Origin: Robinsoniella peoriensis
GTDB lineage: Bacteria; Bacillota; Clostridia; Lachnospirales; Lachnospiraceae
Reading direction: 5' to 3' (one strand)
Assembly: GCF_042680125.1 (NCBI RefSeq)
Contig: NZ_JBHTNY010000068.1
Length of the DNA: 26,394 nt
A program made the position numbers and the translations under genes. The notes under the pieces were generated by a model. The model did not search any database. It had not been told where the DNA came from and was given only the letters and a program-made list of their open reading frames with translations. The first letter of the stretch is position 1. Every line of letters begins with the position of its first letter. Of this stretch, positions 1-6,369 are shown in pieces.

Positions 1-76
1 TCGCTAATGGTGGCTCGCTACGCCTTGCCATGCGGGTGTTCCACCCGCTAAACTATCCGCCCTTTCCTGGGCGCAC
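1..76 (-). mobile_element. 5' end of a probable group II intron (rest lies outside the window)
   Basis: Read on the minus strand, position 76 starts GTGCGCCCAGG, matching the conserved 5' start of group II introns (GUGYG; the lactococcal Ll.LtrB intron begins GUGCGCCCAG). Three stem-loops follow directly: CGCCC/GGGCG (loop AGGAAA), GCGGGTG/CACCCGC (loop GAA) and TGGC/GCCA. These agree with the start of domain I. The segment is GC-richer than the neighbouring permease gene and begins on the base after that gene's TGA. The branch-point domains V and VI and any reverse transcriptase would lie at lower coordinates, off the window, so only the 5' boundary is supported. An intrinsic terminator is the alternative, but no T-run follows the hairpins. 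Confidence 0.68.
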
Positions 77-904
77 TCATCCTTTTACGGAACCTGCCAC
101 CATTCCTTCTACAATTCTTCTATTAAAAATCAGAAACAAAATAAGCATAGGAACTATAATTATAATGATATCAGCAAACAATAAATTGTATGAGCTCTGG
201 AAAGTTCCTTTATAATTAAATAAGGTTAACTGAACCGTCGAATTTTCATAACCCGGAAGAAAATATAACGGATTTGTAAAATCATTAAATACTGTTACGG
301 CATTTAAAATAATCACTGTTGCCGTAACAGGCTTAAGCAGCGGGAAAATAATTCTAAAAAACACTTTCCATGATGAACATCCATCTATATAAGCAGCCTC
401 TTCAAGTTCGACCGGAATTATTCCCACAAAACCACGATACAGCATTATTGTAAACGGAATTAATAGCGAAGTTTCAATCAAAATCATTGCAAACATTGTC
501 TTGTAGATATGAAATATTTTAAGCAGCCAAATCGTTGGTAAGATGGATGGCGGCAGCATTAAACCAATCATAACCATCAGATTAGCTATTTTAGTCATGC
601 CGCTTCTTCTTCTTTGTATCACGTAGCCTGCCATCGAGCAAAAGAAAATGAGTAAAGTCACTGCTCCCAGTGTTAAAATTGCACTGTTCTTAAATGCCAT
701 AACAATTTGGTAATTGTTATTTGTGAACACTTCAATATAATTCTGAAAATGCAGTTCCGTCGGCAGAGAGAAACTCAATCTGTTAGCTTCAGGTCTGCTT
801 TTTAGAGAATTAAACAGCATAAAGAGAAAGGGGAGGACAAAAATAAACGTTGCCATGAAACATCCGATACCTTCTTTTAACCAGCATATCTTATACTTTT
901 TCAT
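77..904 (-). CDS. Carbohydrate ABC transporter permease, MalG-like
   Basis: This is one of two membrane subunits of a CUT1-type sugar importer. The 275-aa protein has an N-terminal membrane helix (about residues 14-33), further hydrophobic segments, and the cytoplasmic EAA loop EEAAYIDGCSSWKVFFRIIFP that docks the ATPase. It ends in GSVKG, a typical MalG-family C-terminus, so the reading frame is complete. A GGAGG ribosome site stands 7 nt before the ATG, and the ATG overlaps the preceding permease stop in an ATGA arrangement, implying translational coupling. No ATPase gene is nearby; in Firmicutes such importers usually borrow a shared MsmX-type ATPase (family knowledge). The TGA is followed immediately by a probable group II intron, which may affect the transcript's 3' end but not the protein. 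Confidence 0.93.
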   Translation of the reverse strand: MKKYKICWLKEGIGCFMATFIFVLPFLFMLFNSLKSRPEANRLSFSLPTELHFQNYIEVFTNNNYQIVMAFKNSAILTLGAVTLLIFFCSMAGYVIQRRRSGMTKIANLMVMIGLMLPPSILPTIWLLKIFHIYKTMFAMILIETSLLIPFTIMLYRGFVGIIPVELEEAAYIDGCSSWKVFFRIIFPLLKPVTATVIILNAVTVFNDFTNPLYFLPGYENSTVQLTLFNYKGTFQSSYNLLFADIIIIIVPMLILFLIFNRRIVEGMVAGSVKG

Positions 905-1761
905 AATTGTGCCTCCTTACGGTATAAATAGCTCTGCAGCGGTACTGCCAATACGATAATCAGCACCAGCATAATCACATTGCCTGCTGTTGAAAGTCCA
1001 TAAAAACCACTGACATACTGTTTGTATACTATTGACGCTAACGTATCTGTTGCAAATCCAGGACCACCACCTGTCATAGACCATATCAGATCAAAACTTC
1101 GAATTCCCCCAATAAACGATAGAATTATTACAGAATTTCTGGCACTTGCAGATAACGGTACGGTGATATACCTCATCTTCTGCCATTTATTGGCTCCATC
1201 AATCTCAGCAGCTTCATAATAGGTACGATCGATTGACTGTATTCCAGCAATATATATAATTACTGCAACACTCAACCCTTTCCATATATCCACTAAAACA
1301 ACAGAATATAATGCAATATCCGCATTTCCCAGCCAATTCACGCCAGCTAATCCAAACAACTCTATTATTTTATTAATCATACCTTTTGTTGGATGCATCA
1401 AGCTGCTAAACGTAATCCCAACTGCAATAGTACTAACAAGATTCGGAAAAAACACAGCAGATCGAATATATGTCTTGCTCTTTAATCTTCCTGTTAAAAA
1501 TAAAGCGATAACAAATGCCAGCAAAACTTTTGTACCACTCGTTAGAATAGAATAAATAAGTGTGTTTTTAATTCCTATCGATAAAGATGAATCATCAAAA
1601 AACATTTTATAATTATCAAATCCACAAAATGTAGCCGTGTCAAAGTTCCAAACCGTCATACTATAGTAAATAGATATAACAGTTGGAATCATAAAGAACA
1701 CCCCAAATACAATCATTGCCGGCAGTAAAAATTTATGTGAATACATTTTTTCCTGTTTCAT
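901..1761 (-). CDS. Carbohydrate ABC transporter permease, MalF-like
   Basis: This is the partner membrane subunit of the CUT1 sugar importer. It has an N-terminal helix (LLPAMIVFGVFFMIPTVISI), several further membrane spans, and the EAA loop YEAAEIDGANKWQKMRYITVP. I place the start at the ATG at 1761 (286 aa) because AAAGGA lies 7 nt upstream; the longer frame would begin at a TTG at 1767 with no ribosome site. The gene follows the binding-protein gene after 71 nt containing a stem-loop, and it overlaps the MalG-like gene by 4 nt. Specificity cannot be read from permeases; a sugar oligomer is the family expectation. Confidence 0.92.
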   Translation of the reverse strand: MKQEKMYSHKFLLPAMIVFGVFFMIPTVISIYYSMTVWNFDTATFCGFDNYKMFFDDSSLSIGIKNTLIYSILTSGTKVLLAFVIALFLTGRLKSKTYIRSAVFFPNLVSTIAVGITFSSLMHPTKGMINKIIELFGLAGVNWLGNADIALYSVVLVDIWKGLSVAVIIYIAGIQSIDRTYYEAAEIDGANKWQKMRYITVPLSASARNSVIILSFIGGIRSFDLIWSMTGGGPGFATDTLASIVYKQYVSGFYGLSTAGNVIMLVLIIVLAVPLQSYLYRKEAQL

Positions 1762-1787
1762 GCTCAATTCCTTTCTGCTTTAAAACA

Positions 1788-1820
1788 GGCTGTGAGCCTT
1801 ATTATTCAAGACACACAGCC
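1788..1820 (-). promoter_or_regulatory. Intercistronic stem-loop between binding protein and permease genes
   Basis: The arms GGCTGTG (1788-1794) and CACAGCC (1814-1820) are perfectly complementary over 7 bp and enclose a 19-nt loop. No T-run follows on the minus strand, so a full terminator is unlikely. A hairpin here is commonly used to protect the upstream binding-protein message and lower permease expression. The second ABC operon in this window has an equivalent hairpin at 19968-20000. Confidence 0.55.
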
Positions 1821-1832
1821 CATATCCTTTTG

Positions 1833-3203
1833 CTATTCACTCCAATCCAGTCCCAGCTGTACAGCTTGTTTATAACAATCCTTATCATATTTCACAGCTG
1901 CTTCCTGACCAGTCACTTGTCCGTTAGCTACTTCAACACATATAGATTCACATCCCGGTCCCTTCACTGGTGTTTCATATTCCTGCGCCAGCGCTGTTCT
2001 CCCCTCGTCAAAATACACCTGCATATCTTCTTCTACCGCTTTAAAAGCTTCCCCTTTTGATGCATATCCAACGACGCTGTAAGGACCTGTTGGTAACTGA
2101 ATTTCACTGTATGCATCCAGGGCTTCATCAGATATGTAAAACTCCAGAAATTTTACCGCTGCATCTATTTTGTCACTGTCCTTGCTTACATATACTGCAT
2201 TTGGAGGCCATACAGTCATTCCGTTTTTATCTGCATCATCACCAGGAACCGCAAAAAAACCAATCTTGTCTACCACATCTTTACCGTATAATGAATAAAT
2301 ATTAGATAATGCCTGTGTTTGCATAAAATAATGACACCCTTCTCCTTCGGCCAGCATCACACATCCATCATCATAGGTAGCCACTGCATAATCTTCATTG
2401 TAATAAGGAATAATATCTGCATATTTTTCAAAACTGCGGACTGCTATTGGTGTAGTTGCATATTTCGCTTTTCCAGATTCAAATTCTTTTGAAAAATCCG
2501 GTTCTTCAGCAGTGATATTGTAATAATCCGCCAAAAATACCAGCTGGCTTGTCCATGAAGAGCCAAAGGTTCCTATCACTGCAGTTTCTTTTGCTTCTTT
2601 TAGTACTTCACAATTCTGTAGGAACTCATCCCATGTTTTCGGCACTTTCAATCCGTATTTCTTATACATTTCTTTGTTGTAAAGAACCCCTCCACCCATT
2701 GATGCAGACTGAGGTATTCCATATACTGCTTTATCTACTGTCACAGAACTCTTAAAAGTATCCTCGATTCGATTCATCAGGTTTTCATAGGTACTTATAT
2801 CAATGAAATATTCCGAGGGATTCAAACGCTTCATAAGACTTCCAGAATTATAAAATATCAAATCGGGTGCCTCACCGCTGGCCAGCAGCGAACGCAGGGT
2901 TGTCTCATCTGCATCGGAATACGGCTGAGCCACTATTGTTATCCCCATCTGCTCTTTCGCCATCTCTGCCACTACCTCAAAAGCATCCGGTACAAAACTG
3001 GTAGGATATCCTACTGTCAATGTTACTTCTTCTTCATTTTCAGTATCTGGTCTATCCGTTTTCTCAGTGTCTTTTCCCTTATCTGTAACCTCCGTCGTCT
3101 TAACTGTTCCCGTATTACCACCATTGTCATTTCCACAACCTGCCAATGCAGTAACTGTAATAATTACTGATGCCATAACTAATGTTACTAATTTCCTTTT
3201 CAT
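1833..3203 (-). CDS. Sugar ABC transporter solute-binding lipoprotein
   Basis: This is the extracellular substrate receptor of the importer formed with the two following permeases. From the ATG at 3203 (456 aa) the protein starts MKRKLVTL, runs through a hydrophobic signal peptide and reaches a lipobox LAGC with the lipidated Cys at about residue 23. A polar G/N/T/K/E/D linker follows (about 24-60), then a family 1 (MalE-type) extracellular binding fold (EVTLTVGYPTS..., GEAPDLIFYNSG, YGIPQSASMGGGVLYNKEMYKKYGLKVPKTWDEF). AGGAGG stands 5 nt before this ATG; the frame extends to 3221, but that start lacks a ribosome site. The gene heads its own transcript after the terminator at 3421-3460. Ligand unknown; a sugar oligomer is expected. 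Confidence 0.93.
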   Translation of the reverse strand: MKRKLVTLVMASVIITVTALAGCGNDNGGNTGTVKTTEVTDKGKDTEKTDRPDTENEEEVTLTVGYPTSFVPDAFEVVAEMAKEQMGITIVAQPYSDADETTLRSLLASGEAPDLIFYNSGSLMKRLNPSEYFIDISTYENLMNRIEDTFKSSVTVDKAVYGIPQSASMGGGVLYNKEMYKKYGLKVPKTWDEFLQNCEVLKEAKETAVIGTFGSSWTSQLVFLADYYNITAEEPDFSKEFESGKAKYATTPIAVRSFEKYADIIPYYNEDYAVATYDDGCVMLAEGEGCHYFMQTQALSNIYSLYGKDVVDKIGFFAVPGDDADKNGMTVWPPNAVYVSKDSDKIDAAVKFLEFYISDEALDAYSEIQLPTGPYSVVGYASKGEAFKAVEEDMQVYFDEGRTALAQEYETPVKGPGCESICVEVANGQVTGQEAAVKYDKDCYKQAVQLGLDWSE

Positions 3204-3224
3204 ATAATCCTCCTTTAACATGAT

Positions 3225-3234
3225 ACATCGATGT
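3225..3234. promoter_or_regulatory. Perfect ACATCGATGT palindrome in the leader of the binding-protein operon
   Basis: A perfect 10-bp palindrome lies in the leader, about 10 bp upstream of the AGGAGG ribosome site of the solute-binding protein. It could be a DNA-binding operator, but I recognise no regulator's consensus in it, and a 10-bp palindrome can arise by chance. Confidence 0.25.
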
Positions 3235-3261
3235 GTACTTTGTAGTGCTATTCTAGATGAT

Positions 3262-3321
3262 TATTAAAACTTTTGCCATAGAATTTTAAAGGAAGTTGCA
3301 TGTAAAATCCAAGGATAATTT
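3262..3321 (-). promoter_or_regulatory. Possible promoter of the left ABC operon
   Basis: The 281-nt gap between the glycosidase stop at 3503 and the binding-protein start contains a terminator on its upstream side and a plausible sigma-A promoter on its downstream side. On the minus strand TTGGAT is followed 18 nt later by TAAAAT; an alternative pairing is TTTACA, 17 nt, TTCTAT. Neither is a perfect consensus, so the exact start is uncertain. The rest of the gap shows nothing coding. Confidence 0.35.
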
Positions 3322-3420
3322 TTTAATACAGAACGTACAATGGAATGTGTTTTAAAATTGCTTCTGACAGCATGCAGATGGCAGGTATGAATTTTCAACG
3401 CGTTCTATCCGCACTTAATC

Positions 3421-3460
3421 GAAATAAGCCAAGTATCATATTGATACCCGGCTTTATTTC
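3421..3460. terminator. Strong hairpin terminator closing the glycoside-hydrolase cluster
   Basis: On the minus strand GAAATA-A-AGCC pairs with GGCT-TATTTC (one bulged A), and GGGTATC continues the stem with GATACTT across a 5-nt loop. This gives about 17 base pairs in 40 nt. A-rich and T-rich outer arms make it look bidirectional. It sits 43 nt after the TAG of the last glycosidase gene and before the promoter region of the next operon, exactly where a transcription boundary is expected. Confidence 0.7.
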
Positions 3461-3502
3461 TCATGTTAGAAAACATATTAATATTGCATAGCAATCCCTT
3501 TA

Positions 3503-5056
3503 CTATTCCCCAGTCTCCCTTGCCGCCAGTATGGCAATCCCCGGTTTTCCCGGAAGTTTCACTTCAAAAATACCATTCACATGTTCAGCTGCAACTGTCC
3601 TAGTCATCTCCCATACATCGATGATCTCCACGGTATAAAGATGTTCTTCCGGTAATTGCATTTTACCATAAATCGTACACATGTCTCCAAAGTACTTCAG
3701 ATACACCTCTTTCCCCACATGAATAACCGGATCTGTGAAGAACTCCAGCATATGGGTGAATTCTTCATCTGTCATGTTCGACATGCAGATATATACAGGA
3801 TTATCACTGACGCCGGGTATATTCTGTTCCAGCATTTGTTTTAACTGCGCCCGGTTCTCTATTTGCAGACTGTCTTCCGGCTTAAATAAAACCGGCGTTC
3901 CCGGAAATGACTCTGTCAATTTTCTTAAGAAGCCTATCCGCTCCATACTTTGCCCTTTTAGGATTCCGCCCTTACTCCACCATAGACATTGATCATCATT
4001 CATCTCGTCCATATAAGTCTCCCCATGAGTGGCATATCCCCCATAGCAGACGATCTTCCAGAAACGGTTCACCATTTCAAACGCAGACAGATTTCCCCAG
4101 CTGTAGGGAATATTTCCTTCATAGCCAAGTTCATCATAGATAACCGGTTTACCAAATTTCCTGAACAATGCCGGTATTTTGGGGGCATCCGCATCCTGCA
4201 AGCAGACATGGGTGGTATCCGTATTGGAAAAATCCCACGGATGTACAAAATTGTGGTTGCTTAACAAATGCCCGCCCCCATCATTTCTTCCTAAAAAGGC
4301 CGCCATTTCTCCCCAGCGTTCCTTTGTAAAATCTGTCATCTGTTCGTATTCATTAGCCAGTGACCACCATACGTTTGGATATGCTGAAATCCTTCGCATC
4401 ACATACTCCAGATAAGTAAGGCATTCTCCCTGATTAAGATGCATAAACCCCCAGTGATCATAGGGATGGAATAAAATTAAATCTACCTGTACCCCCATTT
4501 CATCAAACTGTGAAATGCGCAGCTCCAGTTCTTCCCAGAATTCCATGCATGGACGGTTCACATCCCAGCTGCCCTCTTCATTTTTCTCGAATGCAAAGAG
4601 CTTTGGTTCGTTATCATTAAATGCATAGTGTTTGGGGAATACGCAGAAGCGGATCTTGTTAAATGGTGAACCCTTCATGGTCTCCATAGTTTGTTCCACT
4701 ACCTGATGTTCCTGGTGCAGCAAAGCATACACAGTGGTACCAAAAGGCAGGTATTTTGTCCCGTCCTGGTATCGGAAAACAGTTCCCTCAGCCTTTACCA
4801 TCCCGTGCCTGCCATCGGATGCCGGTTCTACCTGTTTTTCTCCAGCCGCCTGCACAATCCCGCTCACATTATAGTGCAGAATACCCGGCTCTTCCGGCAT
4901 AAACCGCACTTTGTATCTTCCCTTTCCGGCATAGAAACCTTTTCTGGTATAATGCTTTCCATTCAGTACAAATTCTGCTAAAACATTTACATGCACCCAG
5001 TCATTTCCGGGATCGCATCCTATTAAATCTATTTCTAATACATCATATTGCTTCAT
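3503..5056 (-). CDS. Putative glycoside hydrolase, DUF5060/DUF5605 type (clan A-like barrel)
   Basis: The 517-aa protein has no signal peptide, so it should act in the cytoplasm. The first ~85 residues form a beta-rich domain of DUF5060 type (RYKVRFMPEEPGILHYNVSG). A TIM-barrel-like region follows (about 95-400) in which NVWWSLANEYEQM carries a candidate acid/base Glu236 and KPVIYDELGYEGN a candidate nucleophile Glu309; the Asn-Glu and late-strand Glu pattern suits clan GH-A retaining enzymes. The last ~100 residues look like a DUF5605 beta domain (VEIIDVWEMTRTV). GAGGAGGT stands 6 nt before the ATG. It is the last gene of the long cluster, just before a strong terminator. Substrate unknown; the family link is from motif recognition, not a search. 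Confidence 0.82.
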   Translation of the reverse strand: MKQYDVLEIDLIGCDPGNDWVHVNVLAEFVLNGKHYTRKGFYAGKGRYKVRFMPEEPGILHYNVSGIVQAAGEKQVEPASDGRHGMVKAEGTVFRYQDGTKYLPFGTTVYALLHQEHQVVEQTMETMKGSPFNKIRFCVFPKHYAFNDNEPKLFAFEKNEEGSWDVNRPCMEFWEELELRISQFDEMGVQVDLILFHPYDHWGFMHLNQGECLTYLEYVMRRISAYPNVWWSLANEYEQMTDFTKERWGEMAAFLGRNDGGGHLLSNHNFVHPWDFSNTDTTHVCLQDADAPKIPALFRKFGKPVIYDELGYEGNIPYSWGNLSAFEMVNRFWKIVCYGGYATHGETYMDEMNDDQCLWWSKGGILKGQSMERIGFLRKLTESFPGTPVLFKPEDSLQIENRAQLKQMLEQNIPGVSDNPVYICMSNMTDEEFTHMLEFFTDPVIHVGKEVYLKYFGDMCTIYGKMQLPEEHLYTVEIIDVWEMTRTVAAEHVNGIFEVKLPGKPGIAILAARETGE

Positions 5057-5109
5057 CTATATACCTCCTCAATAGCGCAAGCTTGCTTTCTTCTTTACCA
5101 TTCAACCGT

Positions 5110-5246
5110 TTACTCATAATCCTCGATCTTCCATTCCTCTTTTCCATTCAGCTGCTTACTCATAATCCTCGATCTTCCATTCCTCTTTTCCATTCAGCTT
5201 TTCCATTCAGCCGCTTACTCATAATCCTCGATCTTCCATTCCTCTT
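5110..5246. repeat. Triplicated 3' end of the GH43-like gene
   Basis: The 32-bp stretch at 5215-5246, which encodes the last residues EEWKIEDYE and the stop of the GH43-like gene, recurs identically at 5156-5187 and 5110-5141. The spacings are 46 bp and 59 bp; the extra 13 bp is a second copy of a TTTTCCATTCAGC block. The two extra copies lie after the real stop in the 158-nt gap before the next gene. The unit is not a multiple of three and each copy carries its own TAA. This looks like slipped-strand duplication and is not a CRISPR. Confidence 0.9.
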
Positions 5247-6291
5247 TCCAATCCACATATACCATGCCGTCCGTAAACCGCAGTGGCAGCCATACATAAT
5301 CAGCAATAGAAGTATTTCTGTTTACATCATGGACCAGATGCCTGTCCAGCCCTTCGGAGGATATGATTTCATCAATGTCCTTCCTTTTCTCTTCATCCGG
5401 ATGAAATGCCATCTCAAATACTTTCCGGTAATCTTCGTAGCCGGTGTGTACGAATTCAGGCAGCCATCTGTCGGCGCAGGCGATATACAGGTCTTTCTTT
5501 CCCTGCACTTTGAATACCGACGAAATTTGTGAATGATAAGATGTCCCTGATTCATCATCGGGATGGGGATTTCCAAGTACACGAAACGGACCGTGCCAGG
5601 TATCCGCCACAGCAACTTCTGAAGGATTGGGAAGGTAGCCGCTTGTTCCCGATGTAAGCAGGTAATGTTTGCCCTTTCTCATGAAATGTGCTGTTGCCTC
5701 CCTTACATAGGGTGGTCCACTATGGGGAAAATGCGTACTGTAATATCCGGTTACGTCCGTATAGTCAGGCGTCAGATCAGCACAGATCGTCTCACTGTGT
5801 ACCCGTTCAAAATAATAATAGGCTTTTCCATCCGGCGCCACCGCCAGGTCGAAATCCCCGGCACTCATATTTAAGGGTTTCAGCCCTTCCCGGACTTTTG
5901 TATATGGTCCTAATATGTGATCGGACGTCAATATCGTTTCTGTCTGGGAGCCATTTCGGTTCATAATTTTTAACCAGCAAACATACTTTTTGGTATCCGC
6001 GTTGTAAATAATATGCGGACGGTCCATCATCGCTGTGGGATGCAGAGAAGATGCAGGAGCTTCTGTATCCGGTTTTATGATCAGCCCCTTATCCTCCCAG
6101 TTATACAGGTCTACCGATGCATAGCACCGCACTCCCCAATGCCAGATATCATCTCTGCCGGTTGTTTTTTCCTTATTTTCACCGTACCAGTAGTAAACGC
6201 CGTCCAGATATATTACGGAACCACCGTGTGCCTGTATTCTGCTGCCGTTTGTATCCAGCCAGATTTGGCCGGGACGTATTGTATGATACAT
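5215..6291 (-). CDS. Family 43-like glycosidase, resembling exo-beta-1,3-galactanases (GH43 subfamily 24)
   Basis: The 358-aa protein is a single five-bladed-propeller-sized domain without signal peptide. Early motifs IQAHGGSVIYLDGVYYWYGENK and RPHIIYNADTKKYVCW, then GDFDLAVAPDGKAYYYF and VREATAHFMRKGKHYLLTSG, follow the order seen in subfamily 24 enzymes. The Glu of VREAT (about residue 198) is the likely general acid. At about residue 255 TSYHSQISSVF puts a Gln where many GH43 enzymes use an acidic base; the characterised fungal exo-beta-1,3-galactanase also uses Gln there. That would point to galactan side chains, but specificity is inferred. GAGGAGGT precedes the ATG by 6 nt. The 3' end has been duplicated downstream. 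Confidence 0.82.
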   Translation of the reverse strand: MYHTIRPGQIWLDTNGSRIQAHGGSVIYLDGVYYWYGENKEKTTGRDDIWHWGVRCYASVDLYNWEDKGLIIKPDTEAPASSLHPTAMMDRPHIIYNADTKKYVCWLKIMNRNGSQTETILTSDHILGPYTKVREGLKPLNMSAGDFDLAVAPDGKAYYYFERVHSETICADLTPDYTDVTGYYSTHFPHSGPPYVREATAHFMRKGKHYLLTSGTSGYLPNPSEVAVADTWHGPFRVLGNPHPDDESGTSYHSQISSVFKVQGKKDLYIACADRWLPEFVHTGYEDYRKVFEMAFHPDEEKRKDIDEIISSEGLDRHLVHDVNRNTSIADYVWLPLRFTDGMVYVDWKEEWKIEDYE

Positions 6292-6325
6292 TTATATTAC
6301 CTCCTCAAGTCTGTCTATTGATTCA

Positions 6326-6350
6326 TTCCTGATATCCGTTCGCTCAGGAA
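6326..6350 (-). promoter_or_regulatory. Intercistronic stem-loop between GH78 and GH43-like genes
   Basis: TTCCTGA (6326-6332) and TCAGGAA (6344-6350) form a perfect 7-bp stem with an 11-nt loop in the 78-nt spacer. There is no T-run, so it is more likely an mRNA-processing or stability element than a terminator. Confidence 0.4.
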
Positions 6351-6369
6351 CCGGTCTGAAATTGCATGT

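Noticed and set aside
1..76. Diversity-generating retroelement or retron end
   Set aside because: The stacked hairpins fit the start of a group II intron better; no template/variable repeat pair is visible.
5110..5246. Short CRISPR-like array
   Set aside because: Only three units, spacers largely similar to each other, and one copy is the coding end of a gene; it is a tandem duplication.
5083..5532. Plus-strand 149-codon open frame over the GH43-like gene end
   Set aside because: It is antisense to a clear gene, has no ribosome site, and its repeated residues come from the triplicated gene end.
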